This document shows positions 34,926-42,705 of a stretch of 44,148 nucleotides of DNA, in pieces. Position 1 is the first letter of the stretch. Each line of letters opens with the position of its first letter. A program made the translations under genes and the position numbers. The notes below the pieces were generated by a model. The model saw only the letters and a list, made by a program, of their open reading frames with translations. It was not told the DNA's origin and made no database searches. Source of the stretch: an uncultured Bacilli bacterium (lineage in GTDB: Bacteria; Bacillota_I; Bacilli_A; RF39; UBA660); assembly GCA_947626655.1 (NCBI GenBank), contig CANQTA010000006.1, positions 1-44,148 on the forward strand. The letters are read 5' to 3'.

Positions 34926-36605
34926 TTATTCACCTCCTATAAAATTCAAATATTCTTGTTGTTTTTCAACAAATACACAATAAGCATCAATTAAACTTAC
35001 AGCACCATCTATTCTTTGCCGTGATTTTTCTTTTACTGGTCTTATATTTTCATTTTCGTCTTGTTTTATAGACATATTAGATAAACACCATTTTAATATT
35101 GGATTATTATTATAATTAATTTTCTTATCTATTAAATCAGCTTTTAATTGCTTCATCGGTTGAGACATTGTTTTGGCTCCTTGGCGAACTTCCAACATAT
35201 CAAAACCATATTCTTTCATTTCATCACACCAATATTGAGCATTCCAACTATCATATCCAACCCATAAAGGCCTTAAATTAAATTGTTCTACTTGTTCCAC
35301 AAACCAATTTGTTACATCTGAATAATTTACTTTACTTCCTTTTGATACTCGTAGCCAGCCTTTCTTTCGCCAAATATCATAAGGAATTTTATCTTCAGTG
35401 ATTTTTAAATCAAAATTTTTACTAGGCAAAAAATACATCTGCTTTACTTTTAATTCACCATTTTGATAACCCATTAATGTAGCACAAGTTAAATCGGTAG
35501 TAGAACTTAAATCACAGCCACCTAAACAATAACAGTCTTTAAATTCTTCATATTCGGATTCGTTATTTAATTCATCAAAGGTTAACCATGATCTAGTATC
35601 TACTTGTCTTATATTAAAATCTTTACATAATAAATTAGTTAATTCAGTAGGATTATTATTTGCTCTTTCGACTTTTGAACGTAAAGTACTAATTGATTTA
35701 ATCGTTCCTAGTCCAGGGTTTGATTTATACCAACACTCTTCATCCTGCCATTCTTCTAATTTATCTAATTCATATATTATAGCTAATAATGTTTCATCAG
35801 GTACCTTACCAAAAATAACTTTGCCTGAATAATTATACTCATTGTCAAAAACTGATTCTCTTATAATGCCCATTGTAGATGTCTCTAATAATAATGGTTG
35901 AACTCTTGCTCCCATTGAGTCATACATAACATCCATTAAGTTTTTATCTTTCCAAGCATGAACTTCATCTGCTATAACACCATGAGCATTTAAACCATCT
36001 AGGGAATTACTATCAGAAGAAACTGGCTTAAAAAAAGAATCAGTTTTATCATAAAATAAACCATTTACTAATGTTCTAATTCTTTTCTTTAAAGCCAAAG
36101 ACTTATTAATCATCTTTTTTGCTTCTTCCCATACAATTTTTGCTTGATCCTTTTTGGCTGCTACGGAATATATTTCAGCACCGCCTTCACCATCTTTTGT
36201 AAGAAGATAAGTTGCTATAGCAGCTGCTAATTCTGATTTTCCATTTTTTCTAGCAACAAATAAAATACCTTTTCTATATTTTCTTAATTTTGTATCTTTA
36301 TCTACAAAACCAAAAAGTGCTTCAACAAAAGCTTTTTCCCATAATTCTAAAATTAACGGTTTACCTGCCCATCTTCCTTTTGATTGTTTACAATATTTTT
36401 CTATAAATTGAATTACCCTTAAACCTAATTCTTCATCGAAGATATAAGTATGAGTTTCATTTTCTTTTGTTAATTTATTAAAAAAAGAAACCTTTTGTGG
36501 CTTCTTTATGTCTTCAACTAACTTTTTATAAACAGTTAATACTTTTAATGGTGCTCGTTTAGGATATTTTAACAAATAATTGTAATATTCTTCTATATAT
36601 GACAT
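34926..36605 (-). CDS. Terminase large subunit
   Basis: The 559-aa ATPase-nuclease drives DNA packaging. Walker A is in LFVARKNGKSELAAAIATYL, Walker B in GVIADEVHAWKD, and the RNase H-like nuclease domain starts at LGGCDLSSTTDLTCATLMG with a later acidic residue in RIDGAVSLIDAY. The family (Terminase_1 type) goes with HNH endonuclease and P27-like small subunits, both found upstream here. All motifs are intact. Confidence 0.95.
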   Translation of the reverse strand: MSYIEEYYNYLLKYPKRAPLKVLTVYKKLVEDIKKPQKVSFFNKLTKENETHTYIFDEELGLRVIQFIEKYCKQSKGRWAGKPLILELWEKAFVEALFGFVDKDTKLRKYRKGILFVARKNGKSELAAAIATYLLTKDGEGGAEIYSVAAKKDQAKIVWEEAKKMINKSLALKKRIRTLVNGLFYDKTDSFFKPVSSDSNSLDGLNAHGVIADEVHAWKDKNLMDVMYDSMGARVQPLLLETSTMGIIRESVFDNEYNYSGKVIFGKVPDETLLAIIYELDKLEEWQDEECWYKSNPGLGTIKSISTLRSKVERANNNPTELTNLLCKDFNIRQVDTRSWLTFDELNNESEYEEFKDCYCLGGCDLSSTTDLTCATLMGYQNGELKVKQMYFLPSKNFDLKITEDKIPYDIWRKKGWLRVSKGSKVNYSDVTNWFVEQVEQFNLRPLWVGYDSWNAQYWCDEMKEYGFDMLEVRQGAKTMSQPMKQLKADLIDKKINYNNNPILKWCLSNMSIKQDENENIRPVKEKSRQRIDGAVSLIDAYCVFVEKQQEYLNFIGGE

Positions 36606-36616
36606 TCATAATCACC

Positions 36617-36940
36617 TTAAAAATCATCAAACCCATCATCACCTGGATTAATATTTTCAGAAGGTAGTATTTCTATTATTTGCTTTATTGTTGAATTGTA
36701 ATTTTTAACCATTGTATTGTATTGGGAAATAGCTGGATTAGCTCTTTCAATATCATAGTTTCCTTGGCACATTTTAGTAATAACTTTACTCGAATTAATT
36801 TCCTTTTTTAACTTTTTTAAAGTTTTTTTCATAAAAATTAATTCGTCTATTAATTGATGGCCAAGTATTCCTTTCTCGTTATTCATTTCCTTAAAAGTCC
36901 CTTTTACAATGTTTAAATCAATTTTCAAAATTTTTGTCAT
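36617..36940 (-). CDS. Terminase small subunit (P27-like)
   Basis: I start at MTKILKIDLNIVKGTFK (ATG 36938-36940), behind AGGAAGTG; the track start lies in the probable cos region. The 107-aa helical protein has the C-terminal pattern of P27-family small subunits (ANPAISQYNTMVKNYNSTIKQIIEILPSE). It recognises the packaging site. It lies 11 bp before the large subunit. Confidence 0.82.
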   Translation of the reverse strand: MTKILKIDLNIVKGTFKEMNNEKGILGHQLIDELIFMKKTLKKLKKEINSSKVITKMCQGNYDIERANPAISQYNTMVKNYNSTIKQIIEILPSENINPGDDGFDDF

Positions 36941-37051
36941 ATTATCACTTCCTTTCTCCAGAGATGGGGGTCTATGCGCGAACTTGTGCATTTTTTGGAG
37001 GTTCTGGCCTCGTTGTCTTAAAAGCACTAAAAAAGGTTTTAAATGGGGGGA
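36941..37051. other. Probable cos (packaging) region
   Basis: Between the HNH gene and the small terminase lies a 111-base non-coding stretch much richer in G/C than its surroundings. It has GGGGGTCTATGCGCGAAC and a GGGGGG run. In HNH-type cos phages the cohesive-end site lies exactly here. The cut position cannot be read from sequence alone. Confidence 0.5.
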
Positions 37052-37393
37052 TTAACATCTCTTAATTAAGTTACCATCTTTATCAAATGCTAGTCCTGGT
37101 TTAGTAACTGAAGTGCTATTATGTTCTTCATTATGACAATCAATGCATATTCCCTCAAGGTTATCTTCATTTAATGTATAATTAGAATCGTTTACATTAT
37201 TTGCATTTAAATAAACTTTATGGTGAACAATTCCTTTTAATCTTTTTTCTTTTGAAATATAATCAGAAAGACCAGCAACATATACAGGTCTATGACATCT
37301 GTTACATATACATGCTTGTTTTCTCCAAACGTTTAATCTAACTTGCTTCCACACTTTTGAATTATAAAAAGAACTATCTATTGAACGGGACAT
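37052..37393 (-). CDS. HNH endonuclease of the packaging module
   Basis: The 113-aa protein has two CxxC pairs (CICNRC and CIDC) and the HNH core GIVHHKVYLNANNVND through NLEGICIDCHNEEH. In phages of this type a small HNH nuclease next to the terminase works with it in cos cleavage. It overlaps the upstream gene by one base. Confidence 0.92.
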   Translation of the reverse strand: MSRSIDSSFYNSKVWKQVRLNVWRKQACICNRCHRPVYVAGLSDYISKEKRLKGIVHHKVYLNANNVNDSNYTLNEDNLEGICIDCHNEEHNSTSVTKPGLAFDKDGNLIKRC

Positions 37394-37584
37394 TATCTAG
37401 TTTCTAATAATTTATTATCAATGACAGTTTTATAGATAGGTTTTTCTTTTGATATATTTTTTTTACCATCTTTTTCTCTAATGACTTTACCTTTTTCTTT
37501 TAACTCATTGAATCGCTCTTCATCTAAGTAAAGAAAAGTATTTTCCTTTACATAAAAAGGTTCTATTACTTTTGCTTTTATCAT
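37393..37584 (-). CDS. Small phage protein of unknown function
   Basis: The 63-aa protein opens with MIKAKVIEPFYVKENTFLYL then a helix (DEERFNELKEKGKVI), a layout common among small proteins next to head genes in Firmicutes phages. No catalytic motif is visible. It lies between the tail chaperone and the HNH gene. Confidence 0.6.
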   Translation of the reverse strand: MIKAKVIEPFYVKENTFLYLDEERFNELKEKGKVIREKDGKKNISKEKPIYKTVIDNKLLETR

Positions 37585-37595
37585 GATTATCCTTT

Positions 37596-38133
37596 CTAGC
37601 CAAATACAGCATCAATATCTTTTTGTGTTGCTTTAGTTTCTTTTTCTTCTACTGTTGATAAAAGAATATTTATTAAAGACACAAAAGACATTGTTTTCAT
37701 ATCTTCTATTGTTATATTTAGTCTTTTTGCTAAGGCGACTACTTCATATTCATCCATAGGAGCAGAAGAATTGGAACTATTGCTTAATTTCTTGTAATCG
37801 CCCTGATAAGGGTGTACATCCTAAAAGAATAACTTCTTCAATCCAAGCGGTATCAGAATATAAATCATCAATAGATTTTAAAAAACTTTTATAATCTTGG
37901 ACTTGATTTGGATCGGCTTCTTGTATCATCGCAAAAGATATTTTTAAAACTAATTCTGTAACTTTATCTAATTCAGATAATTCAATATTATCCATTGCTT
38001 TGGCTTTTAATTTTATAAGATCTTGTAAATCATTTAATAAACTCCTACCAGTTAGGTCCTTATATGCAAACTGTGTATATGCGCTTGATTGCATTGTATA
38101 ATCTTTGCCACTTATTTTAATGATTTTTTTCAT
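37596..38133 (-). CDS. Tail assembly chaperone, long form by +1 frameshift (gpGT-like)
   Basis: The short frame ends at 37777 in GCTPLSGRLQEIKQ. The +1 frame continues without a stop from the same place: YQGDYKKLSNSSNSSAPMDE, then VVALAKRLNITIEDMKTMSF, ending in KATQKDIDAVFG and TAG at 37596-37598. This second part has the usual gpT-like ending. A shift at CCC-T (CCC at 37810-37812), with the prolyl-tRNA moving to CCT, joins the two neatly. The -1 frame stops after a dozen codons. The product would be about 178 aa. Such long/short chaperone pairs hold the tape measure for tube assembly. Confidence 0.65.
37777..38133 (-). CDS. Tail assembly chaperone, short form (gpG-like)
   Basis: I start at MKKIIKISGKDYTMQ (ATG 38131-38133), behind GGAAGGAG; the track's twelve extra codons come from a terminator hairpin. 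The 118-aa protein has the gpG-like pattern: a short beta hairpin (IKISGKDYTMQ), then AYKDLTGRSLLNDLQDL and helices up to DLYSDTAWIEEVILLGC. It belongs between tail tube and tape measure but here precedes the terminase module. Confidence 0.7.
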   Translation of the reverse strand: MKKIIKISGKDYTMQSSAYTQFAYKDLTGRSLLNDLQDLIKLKAKAMDNIELSELDKVTELVLKISFAMIQEADPNQVQDYKSFLKSIDDLYSDTAWIEEVILLGCTPLSGRLQEIKQ

Positions 38134-38146
38134 TGTACTCCTTCCA

Positions 38147-38180
38147 TCAAAATAAAAATGATGCCTCAATTAGCATCATT
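38147..38180 (-). terminator. Terminator just upstream of the tail chaperone gene
   Basis: On the minus strand AATGATGC, an eight-base loop, GCATCATT is followed by TTTTATTTT. It lies 14 bases before the chaperone ATG and after the late-regulator gene, so it would separate early from late transcription unless read through. Confidence 0.8.
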
Positions 38181-38259
38181 CATATTTATTTCATTTTACC
38201 ATATTATAAAGTTCTATTTTTGCATAGTCAAGGCGGCTTTTTTGCAACTTTTTTGCATT

Positions 38260-38814
38260 TTAATTAATTTCATCAATGTATTTACCTGGAAAAATATACA
38301 CTTTTAATTCATTTAATAATTTATTAGTTTTTCTATAAATAGTCGTTTCATCACAATTTTTTTCAATTGCTAAATCTTTTGGATCTTCATTTTTAAAATA
38401 AATTCTTTCTAATAATGTATAATCAGGATTTTCTTTAATATTTTCTAATGCATCTTCAATAAAAGTTAAATAATTATCTATTTTTTCAATATCTTGTTTT
38501 AAATCAAGAATTCTTTTATTAATAGTATCCAAATCATTTAAGTTTACATTATTAGAATTAATTTCTAAATTATTCTTTGTAAATTTAGGTTTTAAACCTG
38601 ATAATGAGTTTTTAGAATTTTCTAATCCTTTAATTTGTTTATTAATTCCTTTTTTAGAATGTTTTAATTTTGCATAATTTTTTAATAAATGTTTTGTATC
38701 ATCAAATGTTGAATTGTTCTTTTTAATTAATTTTCTTCTAACAAGTTCATTTAACATAATATCAATTATTTCTTTTTTTAAATTTTTATTTTCTGCTTGT
38801 TCTTCATTTTGCAT
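38260..38814 (-). CDS. ArpU/RinA-like phage late transcription regulator
   Basis: The 184-aa protein is mostly coiled coil (about residues 50-130, ending DIEKIDNYLTFIEDALENIK) and closes with a sigma-like helix-turn-helix: LLERIYFKNEDPKDLAIEKN then DETTIYRKTNKLLNELKVYI. This arrangement is that of the ArpU/RinA/DUF1492-type regulators that switch on phage late operons. It stands at the end of the early genes, directly before the structural module, as expected. It overlaps the upstream gene by 11 bases. Confidence 0.78.
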   Translation of the reverse strand: MQNEEQAENKNLKKEIIDIMLNELVRRKLIKKNNSTFDDTKHLLKNYAKLKHSKKGINKQIKGLENSKNSLSGLKPKFTKNNLEINSNNVNLNDLDTINKRILDLKQDIEKIDNYLTFIEDALENIKENPDYTLLERIYFKNEDPKDLAIEKNCDETTIYRKTNKLLNELKVYIFPGKYIDEIN

Positions 38815-39184
38815 CTTCTAGTCTTCCTTCTTTCTTTATAATGCTTTGCAAATAGTCAGGAATATTTTGTGAGCCATTCTTTCTAGCAAATAATAAAACC
38901 GATTTCTTTAATAATTTGTGTATTTCTTTTAATTCATTTTTAGTATTATATAATTTAAGTTGTAAATCATAAATGTAATCTAAAACTAAATTTAATTCAT
39001 AGTTTGTAAGATGATAATTATTTAATGTTATTCGCATAGCTCTTTCATCCATATGTTTTAATAATTCTCTTGTATCTTTATCTCTTATTTTAGATATCCA
39101 CTTATGAAAATTATCAGATTCTTCATCGGCTGATATTCCTAATTTAAGATTTTTTTTATAATCATTAATATTTATACCATTCAT
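38804..39184 (-). CDS. Phage protein of unknown function before the late regulator
   Basis: The 126-aa protein is helical and charged, with KDTRELLKHMDERAMRITLN and a C-terminal basic part. No catalytic motif is visible. It begins 13 bp after the recombinase gene and overlaps the late regulator, so the three are probably cotranscribed. Confidence 0.6.
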   Translation of the reverse strand: MNGININDYKKNLKLGISADEESDNFHKWISKIRDKDTRELLKHMDERAMRITLNNYHLTNYELNLVLDYIYDLQLKLYNTKNELKEIHKLLKKSVLLFARKNGSQNIPDYLQSIIKKEGRLEDAK

Positions 39185-39197
39185 TTACAATATTCTC

Positions 39198-40064
39198 CTA
39201 TTTAAACCTAAATTCATTAATTATTTTTGAAATTTCTTCCTTTGATTTTTGCTGATATTGTTTAGTAGTTTCTAAACTTTCATGTCCTAAAATATCAGCA
39301 ACTACTAAATCATCATTTACAACTTTAGTAAGTTCTTTACCTAGTAAATGTCTAAATGCATGTGGATGTCCTTTTTCTAAGTTAACTCTAGCTTGGCCTG
39401 TTACTCTATGCACTTTTTCCCACATAGTTTTACGACACAAAGGTGAATCTTTAATTCTTGATGATGGAAAAATATAACCACTTTTTATATTATTGTTTTT
39501 TAAGTAATTCAACAATTCTCTTCGTAACCAAGCTGGAAAAGGCACTTCATTATATTTACCTTTTGAGTGAATTTTTAAATAATCACTATTCTTCTTAGAT
39601 TCTTTTAACGATTCTACAGTTATTTCTAATATAGCAGATACTCTCATGCCTGTATAAGCAGCAATTAAAATAAAATAATAAGCTACTATATCTTTTTTCT
39701 TTGCACTTCTTAAAATTCTTTTATAATCAATAACTGTTGGTACATTATCAATAAAATGCTTCCTTTGATATTTAAGCTGTTTAATTTTTAAACCTTCTGA
39801 ACCGATAAAAGATAAATATTTATTTATGATCACAATATATTTATTAATAGTTGTTATTTTATAATGTTTTTTTTCTAAAAGATATGTACGATAATCTAAT
39901 ATAACATTTTTATCTATTTCGTCAATATTATTATCTTTTAAATAATTAATTAACTGTTTAATATTTGATTCATAAATTTTTAAACTCGAATTACTTATTT
40001 CATCATCTTTTAAAGATATAATAAAATCTTTAATATTATTTTCTAACTCACATAATTTAAGCAT
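39198..40064 (-). CDS. Tyrosine recombinase (XerC/D-like, phage type)
   Basis: I start at MLKLCELENNIKDFI (ATG 40062-40064), behind AAGGAG. The 288-aa protein has a SAM-like N-terminal core-binding domain (about 1-100) and the catalytic domain with Arg in TGMRVSAILE, Lys in HSKGKYNEV, HAFRH (His-x-x-Arg), His in LGHESLETT and the Tyr nucleophile in KQYQQK. No arm-binding AP2-like domain is seen. It could integrate the phage at tRNA-Ser, but its place is mid-prophage, about 19 kb from the visible attachment site, so a resolvase or inversion role is also possible. Confidence 0.9.
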   Translation of the reverse strand: MLKLCELENNIKDFIISLKDDEISNSSLKIYESNIKQLINYLKDNNIDEIDKNVILDYRTYLLEKKHYKITTINKYIVIINKYLSFIGSEGLKIKQLKYQRKHFIDNVPTVIDYKRILRSAKKKDIVAYYFILIAAYTGMRVSAILEITVESLKESKKNSDYLKIHSKGKYNEVPFPAWLRRELLNYLKNNNIKSGYIFPSSRIKDSPLCRKTMWEKVHRVTGQARVNLEKGHPHAFRHLLGKELTKVVNDDLVVADILGHESLETTKQYQQKSKEEISKIINEFRFK

Positions 40065-40081
40065 TTTCAACTCCTTTTTAG

Positions 40082-40188
40082 AAAGTAACATTCACAAGTA
40101 ATTTTGTTACTTTAAATTATTAGGCTATTTTCTATTTTAAAATCTAATAATTATTAGTATTTTTTATTTAAAATAGTTTTTCTATTTT
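40082..40188. promoter_or_regulatory. Three palindromes upstream of the recombinase gene
   Basis: The 180-base gap upstream of the recombinase has no ORF. It holds AAAGTAAC...GTTACTTT (40082-40089 and 40106-40113), a perfect CTAATAATTATTAG (40144-40157) and AAAATAG-TTTTT-CTATTTT (40170-40188). They may be operators or recombination sites; AT-richness alone makes some chance palindromes likely. Confidence 0.4.
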
Positions 40189-40243
40189 TTTAATGATTTT
40201 TTCATTAGTATTTACGCTTTTTTAAGTTTTATTTTTAACATAT

Positions 40244-40459
40244 TTATTCATCTTTTATCTCCTCCACTAATTCTAATGGTATAAGAAAAGTTCTAAATAC
40301 TTCTGCCATTAAATGCCATGCAACATATCCTTTTGGAAAAGTAAATAATCTTGTTTGTTCGTCATAATAATCAGATAAATCAAAATCATATTTCTTTATT
40401 GATTTCTTATTTACCATTTTAAAATCAACATTGTCTTTTAATCTATATTTATGATTCAT
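40244..40459 (-). CDS. Small phage protein of unknown function
   Basis: The 71-aa protein has a basic N-terminus (NHKYRLKDNVDFKMVNKKSI) and an aromatic middle (YYDEQTRLFTFPKGYVAWHL). It overlaps the gene before it by one base. No family is recognised. It is the last of the small early genes before the recombinase. Confidence 0.55.
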   Translation of the reverse strand: MNHKYRLKDNVDFKMVNKKSIKKYDFDLSDYYDEQTRLFTFPKGYVAWHLMAEVFRTFLIPLELVEEIKDE

Positions 40460-40899
40460 TATTTCTTACCTTCTTTCAAATTTTGTAATTTATCTAAAAT
40501 GAATTGTATAGTTACATATTCATCAATACCTACTTCATGACTATACTTTTCAAGCCACTTTTCAAATTCTACATAAACATTTAGTTTGCAAACAAAATCA
40601 CGATTATCTTTTACAGTTTCCCTAAATTTTTTACGATAGCACTCTATTGTTATTTTATTACGTTCGATTTCTTCTTTTAAATCATAAACTTCCTTAGAAT
40701 AACTAGTAGTAAATTTTTCACCACATTTAGGACAAACTGTTTCAATTTGGTCTGGACTATATAACTGTCTTTTTAAATTTGCGTTTTCTTGTTGCAATTG
40801 TTCAATAGCATTATAAATATCATCAGGAATAGCAAAATAACCTTTATCATCTATTTTTATTTCTCCTAATTCTTTGTTTATTAATCTTATTTCACTCAT
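40459..40899 (-). CDS. Early phage protein with a zinc-ribbon-like CxxC motif
   Basis: I start at MSEIRLINKELGEIKI (ATG 40899), behind GGTGG. The 146-aa protein has a coiled segment (YNAIEQLQQENANLKRQLY), then VCPKCGEKFTTSY. Only one CxxC pair is visible, so it would be a half ribbon or dimeric site. A charged coiled C-terminus follows. Function unknown. Confidence 0.6.
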   Translation of the reverse strand: MSEIRLINKELGEIKIDDKGYFAIPDDIYNAIEQLQQENANLKRQLYSPDQIETVCPKCGEKFTTSYSKEVYDLKEEIERNKITIECYRKKFRETVKDNRDFVCKLNVYVEFEKWLEKYSHEVGIDEYVTIQFILDKLQNLKEGKK

Positions 40900-41092
40900 C
40901 TTTACCACCTTTTTTAATATAATCGACTATATTTATCCAAAAATTAATTGTTTTATCAAAATGTTTATCTAAACTTTTCCAATATTCATTTTGTTTTTTT
41001 ATTTCTTCTTTTATATCATTTAACCGATAAATTACTAAAGCAAATAATGAACATATAGAAATAATTAAAATTATAACAATTAAATAATTCAT
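40892..41092 (-). CDS. Small single-span membrane protein
   Basis: The 66-aa protein has one N-terminal membrane segment (YLIVIILIISICSLFALVIY) followed by a charged helix. It overlaps the preceding gene at 41092. No family recognised. Confidence 0.55.
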   Translation of the reverse strand: MNYLIVIILIISICSLFALVIYRLNDIKEEIKKQNEYWKSLDKHFDKTINFWINIVDYIKKGGKDE

Positions 41093-41433
41093 TATTTACC
41101 ACCTTTATTAACAAAATCTAGGACTTCTTGATAAACAATATATGCTGGTTTCATAATAATGTTTGAACTATTTATGTCTTGTGCTTTTTTAAAACCATCT
41201 TCATCATAATAGTTTGTTTTTATATTTGGTGTTGTTTCTTTTATCTTATCTTTCAAAAAAGAAATAAGTTGTTGTTTTTTTTCATATAATTGAAAAATAT
41301 TAACATTAAATATATCTTCATCATAGTCATTTACATTTTGGATTTCATATTGTTCCATGCCATAATGTGGTTTTAAATAAATAAGTTCAATATCACCTTT
41401 ACTATTTAATACTTTAAAAGTTCTAACTTTCAT
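41092..41433 (-). CDS. Early phage protein of unknown function
   Basis: The 113-aa soluble protein has a beta-rich start (VRTFKVLNSKGDIELIYLKP) and a helical middle with KKQQLISFLKDKI. Its ATG overlaps the stop of the 35-aa gene upstream (ATGA). Unrecognised. Confidence 0.55.
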   Translation of the reverse strand: MKVRTFKVLNSKGDIELIYLKPHYGMEQYEIQNVNDYDEDIFNVNIFQLYEKKQQLISFLKDKIKETTPNIKTNYYDEDGFKKAQDINSSNIIMKPAYIVYQEVLDFVNKGGK

Positions 41434-41537
41434 TTTTTTAACCTTTCTATTGTTTCTCGCAACTCATTTATAGAATCACTTATACGTTCTAAACTAATAT
41501 CAATAAAAATAGTAGCAATTATAATTATTATTTCCAT
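41430..41537 (-). CDS. 35-aa membrane peptide
   Basis: Too short for the track. GGAGG lies nine bases before ATG 41535-41537. The peptide reads MEIIIIIATIFIDISLERIS, then DSINELRETIERLKK: a short membrane helix with an amphipathic tail. Its start is one base past the previous stop and its own stop overlaps the next ATG, so it fits a tightly packed operon. Confidence 0.55.
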   Translation of the reverse strand: MEIIIIIATIFIDISLERISDSINELRETIERLKK

Positions 41538-41538
41538 T

Positions 41539-41703
41539 TTATTTTTCCTCCAACTTTTCTATTTCTTCAATAAAATCATCATCAATAGGCATTATTATTA
41601 ATGGTATTTCATTTTTAAGCATTTGACTAATTAAAAATAAATCTTCTTCTTTTATAATTTTGTAATAATCGTTATCGAAAATTAATAAATAATATTTAAT
41701 CAT
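41539..41703 (-). CDS. 54-aa early phage protein
   Basis: Too short for the track. ATG 41701-41703 follows TTGGAG. The protein begins MIKYYLLIFDNDYYKIIKEE and ends in a run of acidic residues (IDDDFIEEIEKLEEK). The opening resembles small phage proteins with a single beta-hairpin. It overlaps the upstream gene by eight bases. Function unknown. Confidence 0.55.
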   Translation of the reverse strand: MIKYYLLIFDNDYYKIIKEEDLFLISQMLKNEIPLIIMPIDDDFIEEIEKLEEK

Positions 41704-42061
41704 TTTTATTCTCCAACTTTTCTTTTAAGTATTTTTGATTTTTAATTAAATCTCTTACATAATAGTAAAGTTCTATTGTTCTTTCATCGAGAGTTAAATC
41801 TAAAAAATCTTTTTTTGAACATTCTTCTATATCTTCCCACTCATCATTTTCTTCTGGTAGAATTTCAACTGTATCATCTAATGTTATATATCCTAATGTA
41901 ATTTTGTAAAATAAATCATTATCAACTAAAAATTCTTTATTAAGATAATATCGGCTTACTATCAATTCAAATACATTTTCTTTTATTTTTATCTTTTTAG
42001 GTGCTTTACCATCTTTAATAAGTCCAATTAATTCATATATTGTTATCTCTTTATTTTTCAT
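41696..42061 (-). CDS. Early phage protein of unknown function
   Basis: The 121-aa protein opens with YELIGLIKDGKAPKKIKIKE, a start shared by many small Firmicutes phage proteins, then an acidic middle (ILPEENDEWEDIEECSKKDF) and a coiled end. No catalytic motif. It overlaps the 54-aa gene. Confidence 0.6.
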   Translation of the reverse strand: MKNKEITIYELIGLIKDGKAPKKIKIKENVFELIVSRYYLNKEFLVDNDLFYKITLGYITLDDTVEILPEENDEWEDIEECSKKDFLDLTLDERTIELYYYVRDLIKNQKYLKEKLENKND

Positions 42062-42065
42062 CTTA

Positions 42066-42206
42066 TTACTCCGAAATAGTGTATATACCAGTACCCCAAA
42101 TTATTAATAAAAATAAAGACCAACCATTTTGAAATATTAAACATAATATTGTTATAAATGTAAACCAAATTGCCGTCCATATTAAATTAAATTTACTTGT
42201 TTTCAT
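42066..42206 (-). CDS. 46-aa two-span membrane protein
   Basis: Too short for the track. GGGAAATTAAG precedes ATG 42204-42206. The peptide has two hydrophobic segments (LIWTAIWFTFITILCLIF and WSLFLLIIWGTGIYTI) with a short turn QNG between. Its start overlaps the stop of the lipoprotein-like gene, and its stop lies just before the next ATG. Function unknown. Confidence 0.55.
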   Translation of the reverse strand: MKTSKFNLIWTAIWFTFITILCLIFQNGWSLFLLIIWGTGIYTISE

Positions 42207-42207
42207 C

Positions 42208-42468
42208 TTAATTTCCCTTTACTAAATAGCAATTATTCATAGATAAAAGATATGTTTCACCATCTTTAGTCTTAATTTGTATTTGTTCACCATCATAATC
42301 GTTCCATGTATCTATTTCTAATTCTAATCTTTCATTTCCTATAGTGCATACTGCTTTACCATATGTATAATCTAAATCTATTATTTGTTTGTTACACCCA
42401 CTACATAATAGTAGTACGAACAATACTCCTAATATCGTTAAAATTGTTATTGCTTTCTTATTTGTCAT
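42208..42468 (-). CDS. Small phage lipoprotein
   Basis: The 86-aa protein has a lipoprotein signal: basic start, hydrophobic stretch and lipobox LCSGC, with lipidation expected at Cys25. The mature part is about 60 residues, beta-rich (VCTIGNERLELEIDTWNDYD, GETYLLSMNNCYLVKG). Prophage lipoproteins of this size are sometimes superinfection-exclusion factors; that is only a possibility here. Confidence 0.65.
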   Translation of the reverse strand: MTNKKAITILTILGVLFVLLLCSGCNKQIIDLDYTYGKAVCTIGNERLELEIDTWNDYDGEQIQIKTKDGETYLLSMNNCYLVKGN

Positions 42469-42471
42469 TAT

Positions 42472-42705
42472 TTATCCCTCCTCATAATAATTATCAACTT
42501 GGACATAATTGTTTTCATATTTGCAAAAGCAATCGCCATCCTCTGTTTGGTAGCATTCGTTACTTTGAAATATTTCGCCGTCTTTAGCAAACTCGTAAGA
42601 TTTTTGGCTATAAATATAACTGTTTATACCCCAATATACAAATATCGCTATAAGACCTGCTAAAACAATTAATAAAACTATTCCTTGCTTGTCATTTTTA
42701 CTCAT
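42472..42705 (-). CDS. Small membrane protein with a cysteine-rich outer part
   Basis: I prefer the second ATG (MSKNDKQGIVLL), better spaced from GGTGG. The 77-aa protein has one membrane span at about residues 9-26, then an acidic region with three cysteines (NECYQTEDGDCFCKYEN). It overlaps the coiled-coil gene upstream. Function unknown. Confidence 0.55.
   Translation of the reverse strand: MSKNDKQGIVLLIVLAGLIAIFVYWGINSYIYSQKSYEFAKDGEIFQSNECYQTEDGDCFCKYENNYVQVDNYYEEG

Noticed and set aside
37596-37812. A lambda-like -1 frameshift in the tail chaperone
   Set aside because: The -1 frame meets TAA after about a dozen codons, while the +1 frame is open to the gpT-like end.
38134-38169. Upstream start MRHHFYF for the tail chaperone
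   Set aside because: These codons come from an intrinsic terminator; the ATG at 38131-38133 has GGAAGGAG in front.
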